From Oscillospiraceae bacterium (GTDB taxonomy: Bacteria; Bacillota; Clostridia; Monoglobales; Monoglobaceae), in contig SVKC01000015.1 in assembly GCA_015068655.1 (NCBI GenBank), positions 1 through 39,276 of the forward strand: 39,276 nt of DNA, in the 5' to 3' direction. The position numbers were made by a program, and so were the translations under genes. Shown here piece by piece: positions 29,049 to 37,426 of this stretch (positions are counted from its first letter, which is position 1; each line of letters begins with the position of its first letter). Under the pieces are notes generated by a model that ran no database searches, had not been told where the DNA came from, and saw only the letters and a program-made list of their open reading frames with translations.

Positions 29049-29890
29049 TAGCACGCACCTCCCAGAGAATTTATGTATTCGTCAAGCTCTTTGATTGCCT
29101 GTTCGTACTGCTCATCAGAGGGAGCATTTCCGTGCCAGCCTGCCTGATTTTCCATAAAGGAAACACCTTTACCCTTGACGGTATTTGCAATGATTATTGT
29201 AGGCTTACCCTTGCAAGCCTTTGCGTCTTCAACTGCTTTTTCAATCTGTGTATAGTCGTGTCCGTCAATGCATATTACGTTCCAGTTGAAAGCTTCGAAT
29301 TTCTTGTCGAAGGGAGTGGGGTTCATTACCTTTGTAATGTCACCGTCAATCTGGAGTCCGTTGAAGTCCAGAAATGCAGTGAGGTTATCCAGTTTGTAGT
29401 GTGCCGCAAACATTGCAGCTTCCCATACTTGACCTTCTTCGCATTCGCCGTCGCCGAGGATTGTGAATACACGATAGTCCTTTTTGTCAAGCTTTCCTGC
29501 CAATGCTATTCCACAAGCTGCACTGATACCTTGACCCAGTGAGCCTGTTGACATATCTACCCCCGGAACACCCTTCATATCGGGATGTCCCTGAAGATAG
29601 CTTTCGGCCTTTCGGAAGGTTTTGATATCTACCTTGGGAATAAAGCCACGTTCTGCAAGTGTTGCATAAAGTCCCGGTGCTGCATGACCTTTCGAAAGTA
29701 CAAATCTGTCACGGTTGGGGTCTTTTGGGTTCTTGGGGTCAATGTTCATTTCGGACATATAAAGATATGCCAGAATGTCGGCCGCAGAAAGTGAACCGCC
29801 CGGATGACCGGATTTGGCACTGTGAATTGCTTCCAAAGCCATTTTGCGGATGTTTGCGGCAGAGAGCTTGAGTTGTGTTGTGTTTGTCAT
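29048..29890 (-). CDS. Transketolase, N-terminal subunit
   Basis: Thiamine-diphosphate-binding half of a split transketolase, 280 residues. SAKSGHPGGSLSAADILAYL is the characteristic start, SKGHAAPGLYATL and MSTGSLGQGIS follow, and GDGECEEGQVWEAAMFA with LDFNGLQIDG is the metal/thiamine-diphosphate motif. ATG 29890 follows GGAGG by about 9 nt; the longer frame would enter the yitT gene. Split transketolases are usual in Clostridia. It comes 43 nt after yitT on the same strand. Confidence 0.94.
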   Translation of the reverse strand: MTNTTQLKLSAANIRKMALEAIHSAKSGHPGGSLSAADILAYLYMSEMNIDPKNPKDPNRDRFVLSKGHAAPGLYATLAERGFIPKVDIKTFRKAESYLQGHPDMKGVPGVDMSTGSLGQGISAACGIALAGKLDKKDYRVFTILGDGECEEGQVWEAAMFAAHYKLDNLTAFLDFNGLQIDGDITKVMNPTPFDKKFEAFNWNVICIDGHDYTQIEKAVEDAKACKGKPTIIIANTVKGKGVSFMENQAGWHGNAPSDEQYEQAIKELDEYINSLGGAC

Positions 29891-29933
29891 TAGCTTGTGC
29901 CTCCGTTTTATAATAATTTTTAATTTAATGCGT

Positions 29934-30770
29934 TTAGTGAGTTTTGAAACCGTTGCCCAGAACCTCACGGGTGTCCGAGAGAATTACAAAGGCGTTGGGG
30001 TCAAGACTTTTGATTAATTTTTTTAATTTTGTTATCTGGTATTTTTTCACTACGCACATAAGCACGGTTTTTTCGTCTCCTGTATAATGCGAAAATGCCC
30101 GCAGAGCTGTTGTGCCGCGAACCAGATTGTTTGATATTTCCTCAGAGATCAATGCAGGGGTGTCGGATATTATATAGGCAACCTTTGCAAAGTCAATACC
30201 TTCAACCATCAGGTCAATGATATATGTGCAGATATAAAGGGCGGTGGCTGAATAAAGTATAACCTCCCACTTGCCGAAGGTAAGTCCCGCAAGACCTACA
30301 ATAAATGCATCTATAATGAGAACAAATCTGCCCACAGAAATGGAAGGAAAATGTTTTTTCAGAATCTGGGCAGCAATGTCTGTGCCGCCGGTTGTTGAGC
30401 CTGCACTAAAAACCAGCCCAAGCCCAAGCCCCATAAGTGCTCCGCCGTAAACAGATGAAAGAAGAATGTCACCGGTTACGGGAGAAAGCCATGCAAAAAG
30501 GTCGGTGAGCACAGAAAGAGCAACCATTCCGAAAAGAGAGGAAAACATAAATCCTGCATCAAAGTATTTCAAGCTCCACAGAAAGATGGGAACATTGAAA
30601 ATCAAAATAGAAAGTCCAACAGGTATGGACGCCAGATGATGAAGGATTATGGCAATTCCGCTCAGCCCTCCGGGAGCAATATCGGCAGGAATCAGAAACA
30701 GGTTCAGTGAAAGAGCCGTTATTGCACTGCCCAGAAGGACGGTAAGGTATTTTTTCAAAAATGCAGACAT
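29934..30770 (-). CDS. YitT family membrane protein (DUF2179)
   Basis: 278-residue integral membrane protein with about five or six membrane segments in the first 180 residues (for example FLKKYLTVLLGSAITALSL and IPVGLSILIFNVPIFLW) and the family signature AGSTTGGTDIAAQIL (about residues 120-135). The cytosolic C-terminal DUF2179 domain (about 205-275, VRGTTALRAFSHYTG, VLMCVVKKYQITKLKKLI) is a ferredoxin-like ligand domain. The function of the family is unproven; transport has been suggested. Start ATG 30770, AAAGGAG upstream; 55 nt after mrnC. Confidence 0.9.
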   Translation of the reverse strand: MSAFLKKYLTVLLGSAITALSLNLFLIPADIAPGGLSGIAIILHHLASIPVGLSILIFNVPIFLWSLKYFDAGFMFSSLFGMVALSVLTDLFAWLSPVTGDILLSSVYGGALMGLGLGLVFSAGSTTGGTDIAAQILKKHFPSISVGRFVLIIDAFIVGLAGLTFGKWEVILYSATALYICTYIIDLMVEGIDFAKVAYIISDTPALISEEISNNLVRGTTALRAFSHYTGDEKTVLMCVVKKYQITKLKKLIKSLDPNAFVILSDTREVLGNGFKTH

Positions 30771-30825
30771 TTTTACATAACTCCTTTGCAACTTTGATAT
30801 GTAAAAAATGTCCTGACCTTGAATG

Positions 30826-31230
30826 TTAGTCCGTAAGATGCATCAATAGCTCTGTAATGCGGTCGGATTCGTTCATCAGGTAGAGATAACCGATTAACGC
30901 TTCAACCCCAGTTGCTGACTTGTAATCAACCATATCGGCATTCTTCGGCGGATGCGAATTTGTGTTTCTTCCACGTTTGTAAATCTGCATTTCTTCCTCG
31001 GAAAGCTCGTCCTTTATTTTTTGATAAAGGTCGGATTGTGCCTTTGCATTAACAAGATGAATTGCTTCCTTGTGGAGACGGTTTACGGGAAAGTTTGCGT
31101 CCTTGATGAGATAAGTGCGCACAAACAGTTCATAAACTGCGTCACCGATATACGCAAGTGTAAGGGGGGAATATTGCTTGGGCGAGACATTCTCGCCCAA
31201 GGCAAACTGTTTCAAAAATGTATCGAGCAT
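30826..31230 (-). CDS. mrnC: Mini-ribonuclease III
   Basis: A dimeric RNase III catalytic domain without the double-stranded-RNA-binding domain, maturing 23S rRNA in Bacillus. 134 residues, the normal size. LAYIGDAVYELFVR carries catalytic D30, and VEALIGYLYL near the C terminus carries the second acidic pair. KRGRNTNSHPPKN is the family-specific basic loop. The start is put at ATG 31230 by comparison with the usual N terminus; the ATG at 31278 would add 16 residues with no good ribosome site. It follows cysS, as in Bacillus (cysE-cysS-mrnC). Confidence 0.92.
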   Translation of the reverse strand: MLDTFLKQFALGENVSPKQYSPLTLAYIGDAVYELFVRTYLIKDANFPVNRLHKEAIHLVNAKAQSDLYQKIKDELSEEEMQIYKRGRNTNSHPPKNADMVDYKSATGVEALIGYLYLMNESDRITELLMHLTD

Positions 31231-31310
31231 AGTTTCGGGAATACCTCTCTGTTGGATTCTGGAGATGTAAAAAATCATTTTTTACAGTCCATTTTTATCT
31301 TGCGAAGCTT

Positions 31311-32714
31311 TTATGCCTTTGTAACCTGTTGTCCCTGTGGAGTATCTTTTACTATTATACCCATTTCCTTCAGTTTATCACGAAGCTCGTCGGATTTTGC
31401 CCAGTTCTTTTCGGCACGGGCTTTTGCACGTTCTTCGAGTATTGCGTCAACTTCGCTGTCGGTGGTCTCTTCAGCTTTCTGGAGAAGTCCGAGAATCGAG
31501 CCCAGCTCCGTGAGCATATTTATTGCATAAGCTATAGTTTCCTTTGAAAAGCCGCAGGCAGCGGTGATTGCCTTGTTGGATTCGGAAACAATTTCAAAAA
31601 GTACAGAAATTGCATCTGCTGTGTTCAAATCATCGTCCATTGCGGCAATATATTTTTCTTTGAATCCGTCGAGAGCATTCTTGAAGGCTTTTTCTGCATC
31701 GGAAGTATCTAAGCGGCTTTCTGCGTTTCCTTCAATAAATCTCATATCGCCCAAACAGTTGTAGATTCTGTCAAGAGCTGATTTTGCAGATTCCATCAAA
31801 TCCTTGCTGAAATTGATAGGACTTCTGTAATGTGCTGAAAGCATAAAGAAACGTATAACTTCATAATCAAATTCTGCGGCAATTTCACGTACGGTGAAGA
31901 AGTTGCCGAGAGATTTTGACATTTTGCGGTTGTCAACGTTGATATATCCGTTGTGCATCCAGTAGTTTGCAAAGGGAACACCGTGACAGCATTCGCTTTG
32001 GGCAATTTCGTTTTCGTGGTGGGGAAAGATGAGATCCTGACCGCCGCTGTGAATATCTATTGTTTTCGCAAGGAATTTTGTTGCCATGGCACTGCACTCA
32101 ATGTGCCAGCCAGGTCTGCCCATTCCCCAGGGACTTTCCCATGCAGGCTCGCCCGGCTTCTGTTTTTTCCAGAGAGCAAAGTCCATGGGGTCTTCTTTGT
32201 CTTCGTTTATGTTTATTCTTGCACCGCTTTCAAGGTCTTCAAGAGGCTGGTGCGAAAGCTTTCCGTATTCTCTGAATTTCTTTGCGGAGAAATATACGTC
32301 GCCGTCAACGTTGTATGCATAGCCTTTGTCTTCAAGCTCTTTTACGATTGATATAATCGCATCAATGTTGTCTGTTGCTCTGGGGTGATGTGTTGCTCGC
32401 TTGATTCCAAGACCGTCCGCATCCTTGAAATATTCTTCGATATATTGGTCTGCAAGGTCCTTCACGGTTATGCCAAGCTCGTTTGCCTTGTTTATCATTT
32501 TGTCGTCAATGTCTGTGAAGTTCTGAACAAAATATACCGTGTTGCCGCAGTATTCAAGATAGCGGCGGAGTGTGTCAAATATAATAAAAGGTCTTGCGTT
32601 TCCGATATGGAAGTAGTTGTAAACCGTAGGACCGCAGGAGTACATACGGAATACACCCTTCTCTATGGGAACAAGCTCTTCTTTTTTGCGGTTTAGTGTG
32701 TTGAAAACTTTCAT
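31311..32714 (-). CDS. cysS: Cysteinyl-tRNA synthetase
   Basis: Class I aminoacyl-tRNA synthetase charging tRNA-Cys, 467 residues. The zinc-binding Cys and HIGH-type motif lie in [19 protein letters not shown] (about 21-39), followed by [13 protein letters not shown]; the second zinc site is in WHIECSAMA and [18 protein letters not shown]; the KMSKS loop is [14 protein letters not shown] 32714 overlaps the cysE stop (ATGA), indicating translational coupling, and AAAGGAG precedes it. It stands between cysE and mrnC. Confidence 0.97.
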   Translation of the reverse strand: MKVFNTLNRKKEELVPIEKGVFRMYSCGPTVYNYFHIGNARPFIIFDTLRRYLEYCGNTVYFVQNFTDIDDKMINKANELGITVKDLADQYIEEYFKDADGLGIKRATHHPRATDNIDAIISIVKELEDKGYAYNVDGDVYFSAKKFREYGKLSHQPLEDLESGARININEDKEDPMDFALWKKQKPGEPAWESPWGMGRPGWHIECSAMATKFLAKTIDIHSGGQDLIFPHHENEIAQSECCHGVPFANYWMHNGYINVDNRKMSKSLGNFFTVREIAAEFDYEVIRFFMLSAHYRSPINFSKDLMESAKSALDRIYNCLGDMRFIEGNAESRLDTSDAEKAFKNALDGFKEKYIAAMDDDLNTADAISVLFEIVSESNKAITAACGFSKETIAYAINMLTELGSILGLLQKAEETTDSEVDAILEERAKARAEKNWAKSDELRDKLKEMGIIVKDTPQGQQVTKA

Positions 32715-33379
32715 TCTTTTTTCTCTCCTTTGCAATCAACTTTTTCAAGCTGAGTCTTCAGCTTTTCCAATTCAACTCGCAGCTTGCACAAATCCATTGA
32801 AACCGGGTCCGGAATATGAATCTGGTCAAGGTCGATTTTTGCAGGTGCAATTTTCACGTTGTCACGTTTCACAATATGTGCGGGAACACCGACACAAGTA
32901 CTGTTGGGCGGAATTTCGTTGAGGACAACAGCGTTTGCTGCCACCTTGCTGTTGTCGCCTACGGTGAAAGGTCCAAGAACCTTGGCCCCGCTGCCGATTG
33001 TAACATTGTTGCCGATGGTGGGATGTCTTTTTCCTTTGTCTTTTCCGGTACCTCCCAGAGTTACGCCCTGATAGAGAGTACAGTTTTCACCGATAATTGC
33101 GGTTTCACCGATAACAACACCCATTCCGTGGTCAATGAAAAGACCTTTTCCTATCTGTGCGGCAGGGTGGATTTCGATGCCGGTTTTCTTTCGAGCACGT
33201 TTGGAAATCCAATCTGCAAGGAAATAATGTCCTTTGTTGTGGAGCTTGTGTGCCAGACGGTAGCTGAGAACAGCCTTCACGCCCGGATAAAGAAAGAGTA
33301 CCTGCCACTTGCTCCGTGCCGCAGGGTCACGCTCAAAAACAAGGGTAATCTCTTCTTTTAATGTTTTTATAAAACCCAT
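32711..33379 (-). CDS. cysE: Serine O-acetyltransferase
   Basis: Acetylates L-serine with acetyl-CoA to O-acetylserine, the substrate of the CysK enzyme encoded further along. 222 residues: helical N-terminal domain (about 1-60), then a left-handed beta-helix with [21 protein letters not shown] (catalytic His in DHG), [39 protein letters not shown]. This is the shorter Firmicute form. The C-terminal tail (about 180-222) is longer than a minimal CysE and charged, ending GEKKE, not the usual Ile that docks into CysK. Start ATG 33379 with GAGAGG upstream; first gene of the - strand unit. Confidence 0.94.
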   Translation of the reverse strand: MGFIKTLKEEITLVFERDPAARSKWQVLFLYPGVKAVLSYRLAHKLHNKGHYFLADWISKRARKKTGIEIHPAAQIGKGLFIDHGMGVVIGETAIIGENCTLYQGVTLGGTGKDKGKRHPTIGNNVTIGSGAKVLGPFTVGDNSKVAANAVVLNEIPPNSTCVGVPAHIVKRDNVKIAPAKIDLDQIHIPDPVSMDLCKLRVELEKLKTQLEKVDCKGEKKE

Positions 33380-33430
33380 AATCTGAACCTCTCATTTGCA
33401 CAGCCGTCGAGCTGAGCATATTCATATAAT

Positions 33431-33459
33431 ATTATACACGAAAATGCTTTTGTAGTAAA
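33431..33459 (-). promoter_or_regulatory. Sigma-A promoter of cysE
   Basis: On the - strand: TTTACT (33459-33454), 17-nt spacer, TATAAT (33436-33431). Leader of about 45 nt; no T-box or SAM riboswitch fits in it. Confidence 0.7.
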
Positions 33460-33466
33460 GCAATTT

Positions 33467-33514
33467 CGTAAAAATAATTAAAATATTTTTCGTAAAAATA
33501 ATTAAAATATTTTT
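33467..33514. repeat. Two perfect tandem copies of a 24-bp AT-rich unit
   Basis: CGTAAAAATAATTAAAATAT plus TTTT occurs at 33467-33490 and again, identically, at 33491-33514. The array sits directly upstream of the cysE -35 element (7 nt away), in the position of an UP element or regulator site. Confidence 0.85.
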
Positions 33515-33573
33515 TCAAAACAGAAAAACTATGTCTTTTCCTGCTTTTGGTCGAAAAACTTTTGAAAAAGCTA

Positions 33574-33602
33574 TTGAAATTATTTGTCGCATAATGTATA
33601 AT
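33574..33602 (+). promoter_or_regulatory. Sigma-A promoter of the glycosyltransferase unit
   Basis: TTGAAA (33574-33579), 17-nt spacer, TATAAT (33597-33602). The -10 is enclosed by the inverted repeat GCATAAT (33589-33595) / ATTATGC (33605-33611), and a third ATTATGC half-site lies at 33642-33648: a possible operator. Confidence 0.65.
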
Positions 33603-33694
33603 ATATTATGCGTGAAGGTGTGTTGTTCTGCAAATTTGTATATTATGCAAAAAAACAGAATAATATATCTTAACGATGCAACATCAGAACAGCT

Positions 33695-34951
33695 TTGCGG
33701 AAGGATGAAAAGGATTTGTTCCTGAAGATTTTGATAGAAATCTGTCAGATTATATTGTTTCTCATCGGAGCGTATTACTTTGGCGTGGCTCTGTTTTCGC
33801 TGACAGTCTCAAAAAAAGAAAGAAAAGTTAATACCGCACATACCTTTGCTCTTCTTGTGGCGGCACACAACGAAGAAAGGGTTGTTTCGGATTTGGTTGA
33901 AAGCCTGAAGGGGCTTGATTATCCCAAGGACAGGTTTGAGGTTTTCGTGGTTGCTGACAACTGTGATGACAAAACGGCTCAGCTTGCACGTTCCGCCGGT
34001 GCAGAGGTTCTTGAACGCTTTGACAAAACAAAACGCGGCAAAGGTTTTGCTATGGAGTTTGCTTTTGAAAAGATTTTTGCTATGGAAAGAAAGTTTGAAT
34101 ATATCTGTGTTTTTGATGCAGATAACATTGTTGAAAAGGACTTTCTCTTTCATATGAACAACAAAATCAACGAAGGTTACAGAGCGGTTCAGGGGTATCT
34201 TGACAGCAAAAACCCGACAGATTCATGGCTGACTTTTTCCTATTCAATGTGGTATTGGATAAACAATCGTCTTTCACAGCTTTCAAGAGGTAATCTTGAT
34301 ATTGGCTGTCGTCTGGGCGGTACGGGCTTTGCGGTTGATACCGAGCTAATAAAGGAATTCGGATGGGGTGCAACCTGTCTTGCTGAGGATACGGAGTTTA
34401 CGTTGAAAATTGCCCTCAGGGACATAAAGGTCGGTTGGGCTCACGAGGCTGTTGTTTTTGACGAAAAGCCGTTGCGGCTTGCTACGTCAATGAAACAGCG
34501 ACAGCGCTGGATGCAGGGGCTTGCAGATGTTTCTTCTCATTATGTGAAGCCTCTTGTCAAAAAGACTCTTGGTGAAAAATCAACTTTGGCTTTTCATATG
34601 CTTATGAATTTCTGGGGCGATACGCTTTATCCGCTCACGATAGGATTTTTCAGTGTGGTTTACGGGCTGATGTTCTTTGTGACAAAGTCGTCGGTATGGT
34701 ATGAGTATTTTTGTTCCTTCTGGACAGAACCATGGAAGTTTCTTTTGCTCAGCGTTCTGGTTTGGGGAAATATTTTTCTTATACTTGCCGGACTGTACAA
34801 TGACAAGCGGCTCGACAAAAATGTTGTGAAAAACGCATGGGGCTTTTTTGTCTATCTTGTGACATGGATTCCTGTGGGAATTATCGGAATACTCAAGAAG
34901 GACGAAAAAGAATGGTTCCATACTCCCCATTCGGGAAAAGACAACAGATAA
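33695..34951 (+). CDS. Family 2 glycosyltransferase, membrane-bound, processive-type
   Basis: About 418 residues: an N-terminal membrane segment (ILFLIGAYYFGVALFSL, about 17-33), a GT-A domain (about 45-280) with FALLVAAHNEERVV, VVADNCDD, FDADN (metal-binding Asp), LAEDTEF and QRQRW (the Q-x-x-R-W motif of cellulose/hyaluronan-synthase-like enzymes), and C-terminal membrane segments (about 305-330, 345-365, 385-405). Probably makes or extends a surface polysaccharide or glycolipid from a nucleotide sugar. There is no ATG: TTG 33695 or TTG 33716 (GGAAGGA 10 nt upstream) must serve, so the start is uncertain. It heads a + strand run of genes. Confidence 0.87.
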   Translation: MRKDEKDLFLKILIEICQIILFLIGAYYFGVALFSLTVSKKERKVNTAHTFALLVAAHNEERVVSDLVESLKGLDYPKDRFEVFVVADNCDDKTAQLARSAGAEVLERFDKTKRGKGFAMEFAFEKIFAMERKFEYICVFDADNIVEKDFLFHMNNKINEGYRAVQGYLDSKNPTDSWLTFSYSMWYWINNRLSQLSRGNLDIGCRLGGTGFAVDTELIKEFGWGATCLAEDTEFTLKIALRDIKVGWAHEAVVFDEKPLRLATSMKQRQRWMQGLADVSSHYVKPLVKKTLGEKSTLAFHMLMNFWGDTLYPLTIGFFSVVYGLMFFVTKSSVWYEYFCSFWTEPWKFLLLSVLVWGNIFLILAGLYNDKRLDKNVVKNAWGFFVYLVTWIPVGIIGILKKDEKEWFHTPHSGKDNR

Positions 34952-34978
34952 ATTTTTGAAAGGAAGAAATGAAAGAAA

Positions 34979-35503
34979 ATGGAAGTATTTATTGAAGAAA
35001 TGGTTGAAAGAAAAAGAACGGCAGGACAGCTTGTTTCTGTACTGTTGCTGATGGTTCTCAGCGTTTTTGTGTGCTTTGCACTTATGGTATTTGTTGTGCC
35101 CTTTATTCCGCCTATGTTCAGCAGTGTTTCGTTTTTGTTGGTGGTAGGCGTTTTTTATGTGGCATACAGAGTAGCCGTTTCTCTGAATGTGGAGTATGAG
35201 TATTCTCTTGTGAACACTGAAATTGACGTTGACAGAATTACAAACAAAAGAAGAAGAAAACGTATTACTACTGCAAGAATCAAGGGAGCAGAAGCCTTTG
35301 GAGTTGCAAAAGAAAATAAGCATGAATATGAAAAGTACCTTTCGGATGCATCGGTGAAAAAGGTTATCGCTTGTCATGACAAGAAATCGGATGAAAATTA
35401 TTATGTTGTTTATCTTGAAGGAAATGAAAGAAAAATGCTTGTGTTTTCTCCCAGCGAAAGAATTATTGAAATAATCCGCAAAGCAAATCCCAGAAGGTTT
35501 TAG
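34979..35503 (+). CDS. DUF6106-like small membrane protein
   Basis: 174 residues: a short N-terminal helix (MEVFIEEMVERKRT), two membrane segments (about 18-40 and 43-65), then a cytosolic domain with RITNKRRRKRITTARIKGAE and VYLEGNERKMLVFSPSERII. The layout matches what I recall of DUF6106 proteins of Clostridia, usually found close to acpS/alr; no function is known. The start is ATG 34979 with GAAAGGAAG upstream. It lies 27 nt after the glycosyltransferase and 3 nt before the next gene. Confidence 0.7.
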   Translation: MEVFIEEMVERKRTAGQLVSVLLLMVLSVFVCFALMVFVVPFIPPMFSSVSFLLVVGVFYVAYRVAVSLNVEYEYSLVNTEIDVDRITNKRRRKRITTARIKGAEAFGVAKENKHEYEKYLSDASVKKVIACHDKKSDENYYVVYLEGNERKMLVFSPSERIIEIIRKANPRRF

Positions 35504-35506
35504 ACC

Positions 35507-36721
35507 ATGGTTGAATGCGGTGTTGATATAATTGAGATTGAAAGAATAAAGTCTGCCGTGGAGAGAAACGAAAGCTTCCTCGGCAGAGTTTTTTCGAAAA
35601 ATGAAATCAAATATTTCAAAGCAAAGGGCGAAAGATTTGAAACTCTTGCGGGAATTTATGCCGCAAAGGAGGCCTTCGTCAAGTACAAAAAAACCGGAAT
35701 AAGGGGGCTGGAGCTTTCGGAGATTTCTGTTGAACACGAAAGTCTTGGAGCGCCCTTTGTTGTTTTTCGGGGCGAGCGCATGGCTGTTTCTTTGAGTATT
35801 TCTCACAACAAAACACATGCGGTTGCTGTTGTGTGCGGTGAAGGTGGCAGCCTGCCGAAATGCGAGGGAATGAAAAAACTTATTCCTGTGCGCAAAAGTG
35901 ATGCCCACAAGGGCGATTGCGGAAGAGTTTTTGTGGTTGCCGGCTCAGAGGGAATGACCGGAGCGGCAATTCTTGCGGCACGTGGTGCATTGCGCAGCGG
36001 TGCAGGACTTGTTACTGTGGGAACTGTTGCGTCGGAGCGTCAGGTGGTTGCCTGCGGTTCGGCAGAGACTATGACAGTTGGGTTGAGCGAAAAGAATGGT
36101 ATGCTGTCCCGAGAAGGTACAGAAAAGATTATTGAATATGCAAAAAAATCTGATTGTGTGGTTTTTGGTCCGGGTCTTGGTCGGTGTGAGGATATTTTCC
36201 TTATTCTCGAAAGGCTACTTTCGGAGTATGAGGGAAAGCTTGTGCTGGACGCCGACGGTCTTTTTGCACTGTCAGGAAATTGTGATATACTGAAAAAAAG
36301 ACGGTGTGGGGTTGTGCTTACACCCCATCCGGGAGAAATGTCTTTTCTTTCGGGAAAACCTGTTGACGAAATCCAAAAAAACCGTTCTGCTGTTGCGGTT
36401 GAATTTGCAAAAAGGTATGATGTAACCGTACTTCTCAAAGGGAAAGGAACTGTTGTTTCAGGCGGTACGGAGGCTCAAGGACTTTATATTAATTCTACGG
36501 GCAATTGCGGTATGGCAACAGGAGGAATGGGAGATGTTCTGTCAGGTATAATCGGTGCATTTCTTGCTCAGGGAATGGATACCTTTGATGCGGCGGTTCT
36601 TGGGGCTTATATACACGGCAAGGCTGGAGATATAGGCGCTATGAGACTTGGTACTCATGGACTTTTGGCAGGAGATGTGGCAGAGCTTGTTCCCGAGGCA
36701 ATCAGGTCGGAGATGGATTAG
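35507..36721 (+). CDS. Fusion of holo-ACP synthase and ADP-dependent NAD(P)H-hydrate dehydratase
   Basis: 404 residues joining two enzymes. Residues 1-115 are AcpS, which transfers phosphopantetheine from CoA to acyl carrier protein: GVDIIEIERIKSAVE with metal-binding Asp, YAAKEAFVKYKKTG with Glu and Lys, and LSISHNKTHAVAV. After a short linker, about residues 125-404 are NnrD (YjeF C-terminal domain), which dehydrates damaged S-NADHX/NADPHX: FVVAGSEGMTGAAILAARGA, VFGPGLG, DADGLFAL, LTPHPGEM and GMATGGMGDVLSGIIGAFLA. The usual partner NnrE (epimerase, YjeF N-terminal domain) is missing from this protein and from the window. The gene is 3 nt after the DUF6106-like gene, so co-translated. Confidence 0.92.
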   Translation: MVECGVDIIEIERIKSAVERNESFLGRVFSKNEIKYFKAKGERFETLAGIYAAKEAFVKYKKTGIRGLELSEISVEHESLGAPFVVFRGERMAVSLSISHNKTHAVAVVCGEGGSLPKCEGMKKLIPVRKSDAHKGDCGRVFVVAGSEGMTGAAILAARGALRSGAGLVTVGTVASERQVVACGSAETMTVGLSEKNGMLSREGTEKIIEYAKKSDCVVFGPGLGRCEDIFLILERLLSEYEGKLVLDADGLFALSGNCDILKKRRCGVVLTPHPGEMSFLSGKPVDEIQKNRSAVAVEFAKRYDVTVLLKGKGTVVSGGTEAQGLYINSTGNCGMATGGMGDVLSGIIGAFLAQGMDTFDAAVLGAYIHGKAGDIGAMRLGTHGLLAGDVAELVPEAIRSEMD

Positions 36722-36796
36722 TTTTTACTTTTGAACAGAGGGAGTTTTCCTTCGGTAACTTAAATATATTTTTGAAAGAGAGGTCATACGGAGAGT

Positions 36797-37408
36797 ATGA
36801 AAAAGTGCATTGCAGTGTTGACCGCAGTTGTACTGATGATAAGCTCCTTTGGCTGTCGGTCAGGCAGTCATGATGTCTATGAAGAAATATACAAAAGATA
36901 CAACAACCTTGAATCTTTTTCGGCAGTAGCTGAGGTTATGGTGAAAAGTGACAAGGGTGAAAATGTATACAAGGTGAATGAATTTTACAAAGCACCTGAT
37001 TATGCTTACCTCGAAATAACAGAACCCGATATTTTGAAGGGCTCAGGCTTTTCGGCAGCAAATGGCGAATACCGCCTTGTTTCAGGATTCGGGCACAGTG
37101 AAAAGGTGGAAAAGGAATTGTTGAGTCAACACGGTGTACTTTTTATAAACGACTTTTTTGAAGCTTATTTCAAAAGTGAGGAAACAGCGGTAAAGGCAAG
37201 TAGTGATTCAGGAAGTCCTGTTACGGTTATGGAATGTTATTTGAACGGAAAAAACCGAAATCGTTTTATACAGACTGTACATATTGACAACAAAACTCTT
37301 CTCCCTATAAAAATGGAAACTCTTGATGTGGATAAAAAACCTGTGGTTACAGTAATGTTTCGGGAGTTTCAGCGAAATTGTGAGATTGATGAAGAGATTT
37401 TTAAGTAA
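36797..37408 (+). CDS. GerS-like lipoprotein (LolA-like fold)
   Basis: 203 residues with a lipoprotein signal peptide ending SSFGC (Cys at residue 20; the lipobox is not canonical) and a LolA/LppX-like beta domain: YKRYNNLESFSAVAEVMVKS, YKAPDYAYLEITEP, and DNKTLLPIKMETLDV. In Clostridioides difficile the related lipoprotein GerS is required for cortex modification and spore germination and its gene precedes an alanine racemase gene, as here. The homology is judged by layout and position, not by search. GGAG lies only 3 nt before the ATG, with GAGAGG further upstream. It is followed after 18 nt by alr. Confidence 0.7.
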   Translation: MKKCIAVLTAVVLMISSFGCRSGSHDVYEEIYKRYNNLESFSAVAEVMVKSDKGENVYKVNEFYKAPDYAYLEITEPDILKGSGFSAANGEYRLVSGFGHSEKVEKELLSQHGVLFINDFFEAYFKSEETAVKASSDSGSPVTVMECYLNGKNRNRFIQTVHIDNKTLLPIKMETLDVDKKPVVTVMFREFQRNCEIDEEIFK

Positions 37409-37426
37409 AAGAGTGGTGGGATACTT

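Noticed and set aside
33531-33644. Longer frame starting at ATG 33531 upstream of the glycosyltransferase
   Set aside because: It runs through the promoter and has no ribosome site; only the part after 33645 could be on the transcript.
34580-35908. 442-residue open frame on the - strand opposite the glycosyltransferase and DUF6106-like genes
   Set aside because: Rich in Lys, Asn, His and Ser with no recognisable domain and antisense to three well-supported genes; it is a shadow of their codon bias.
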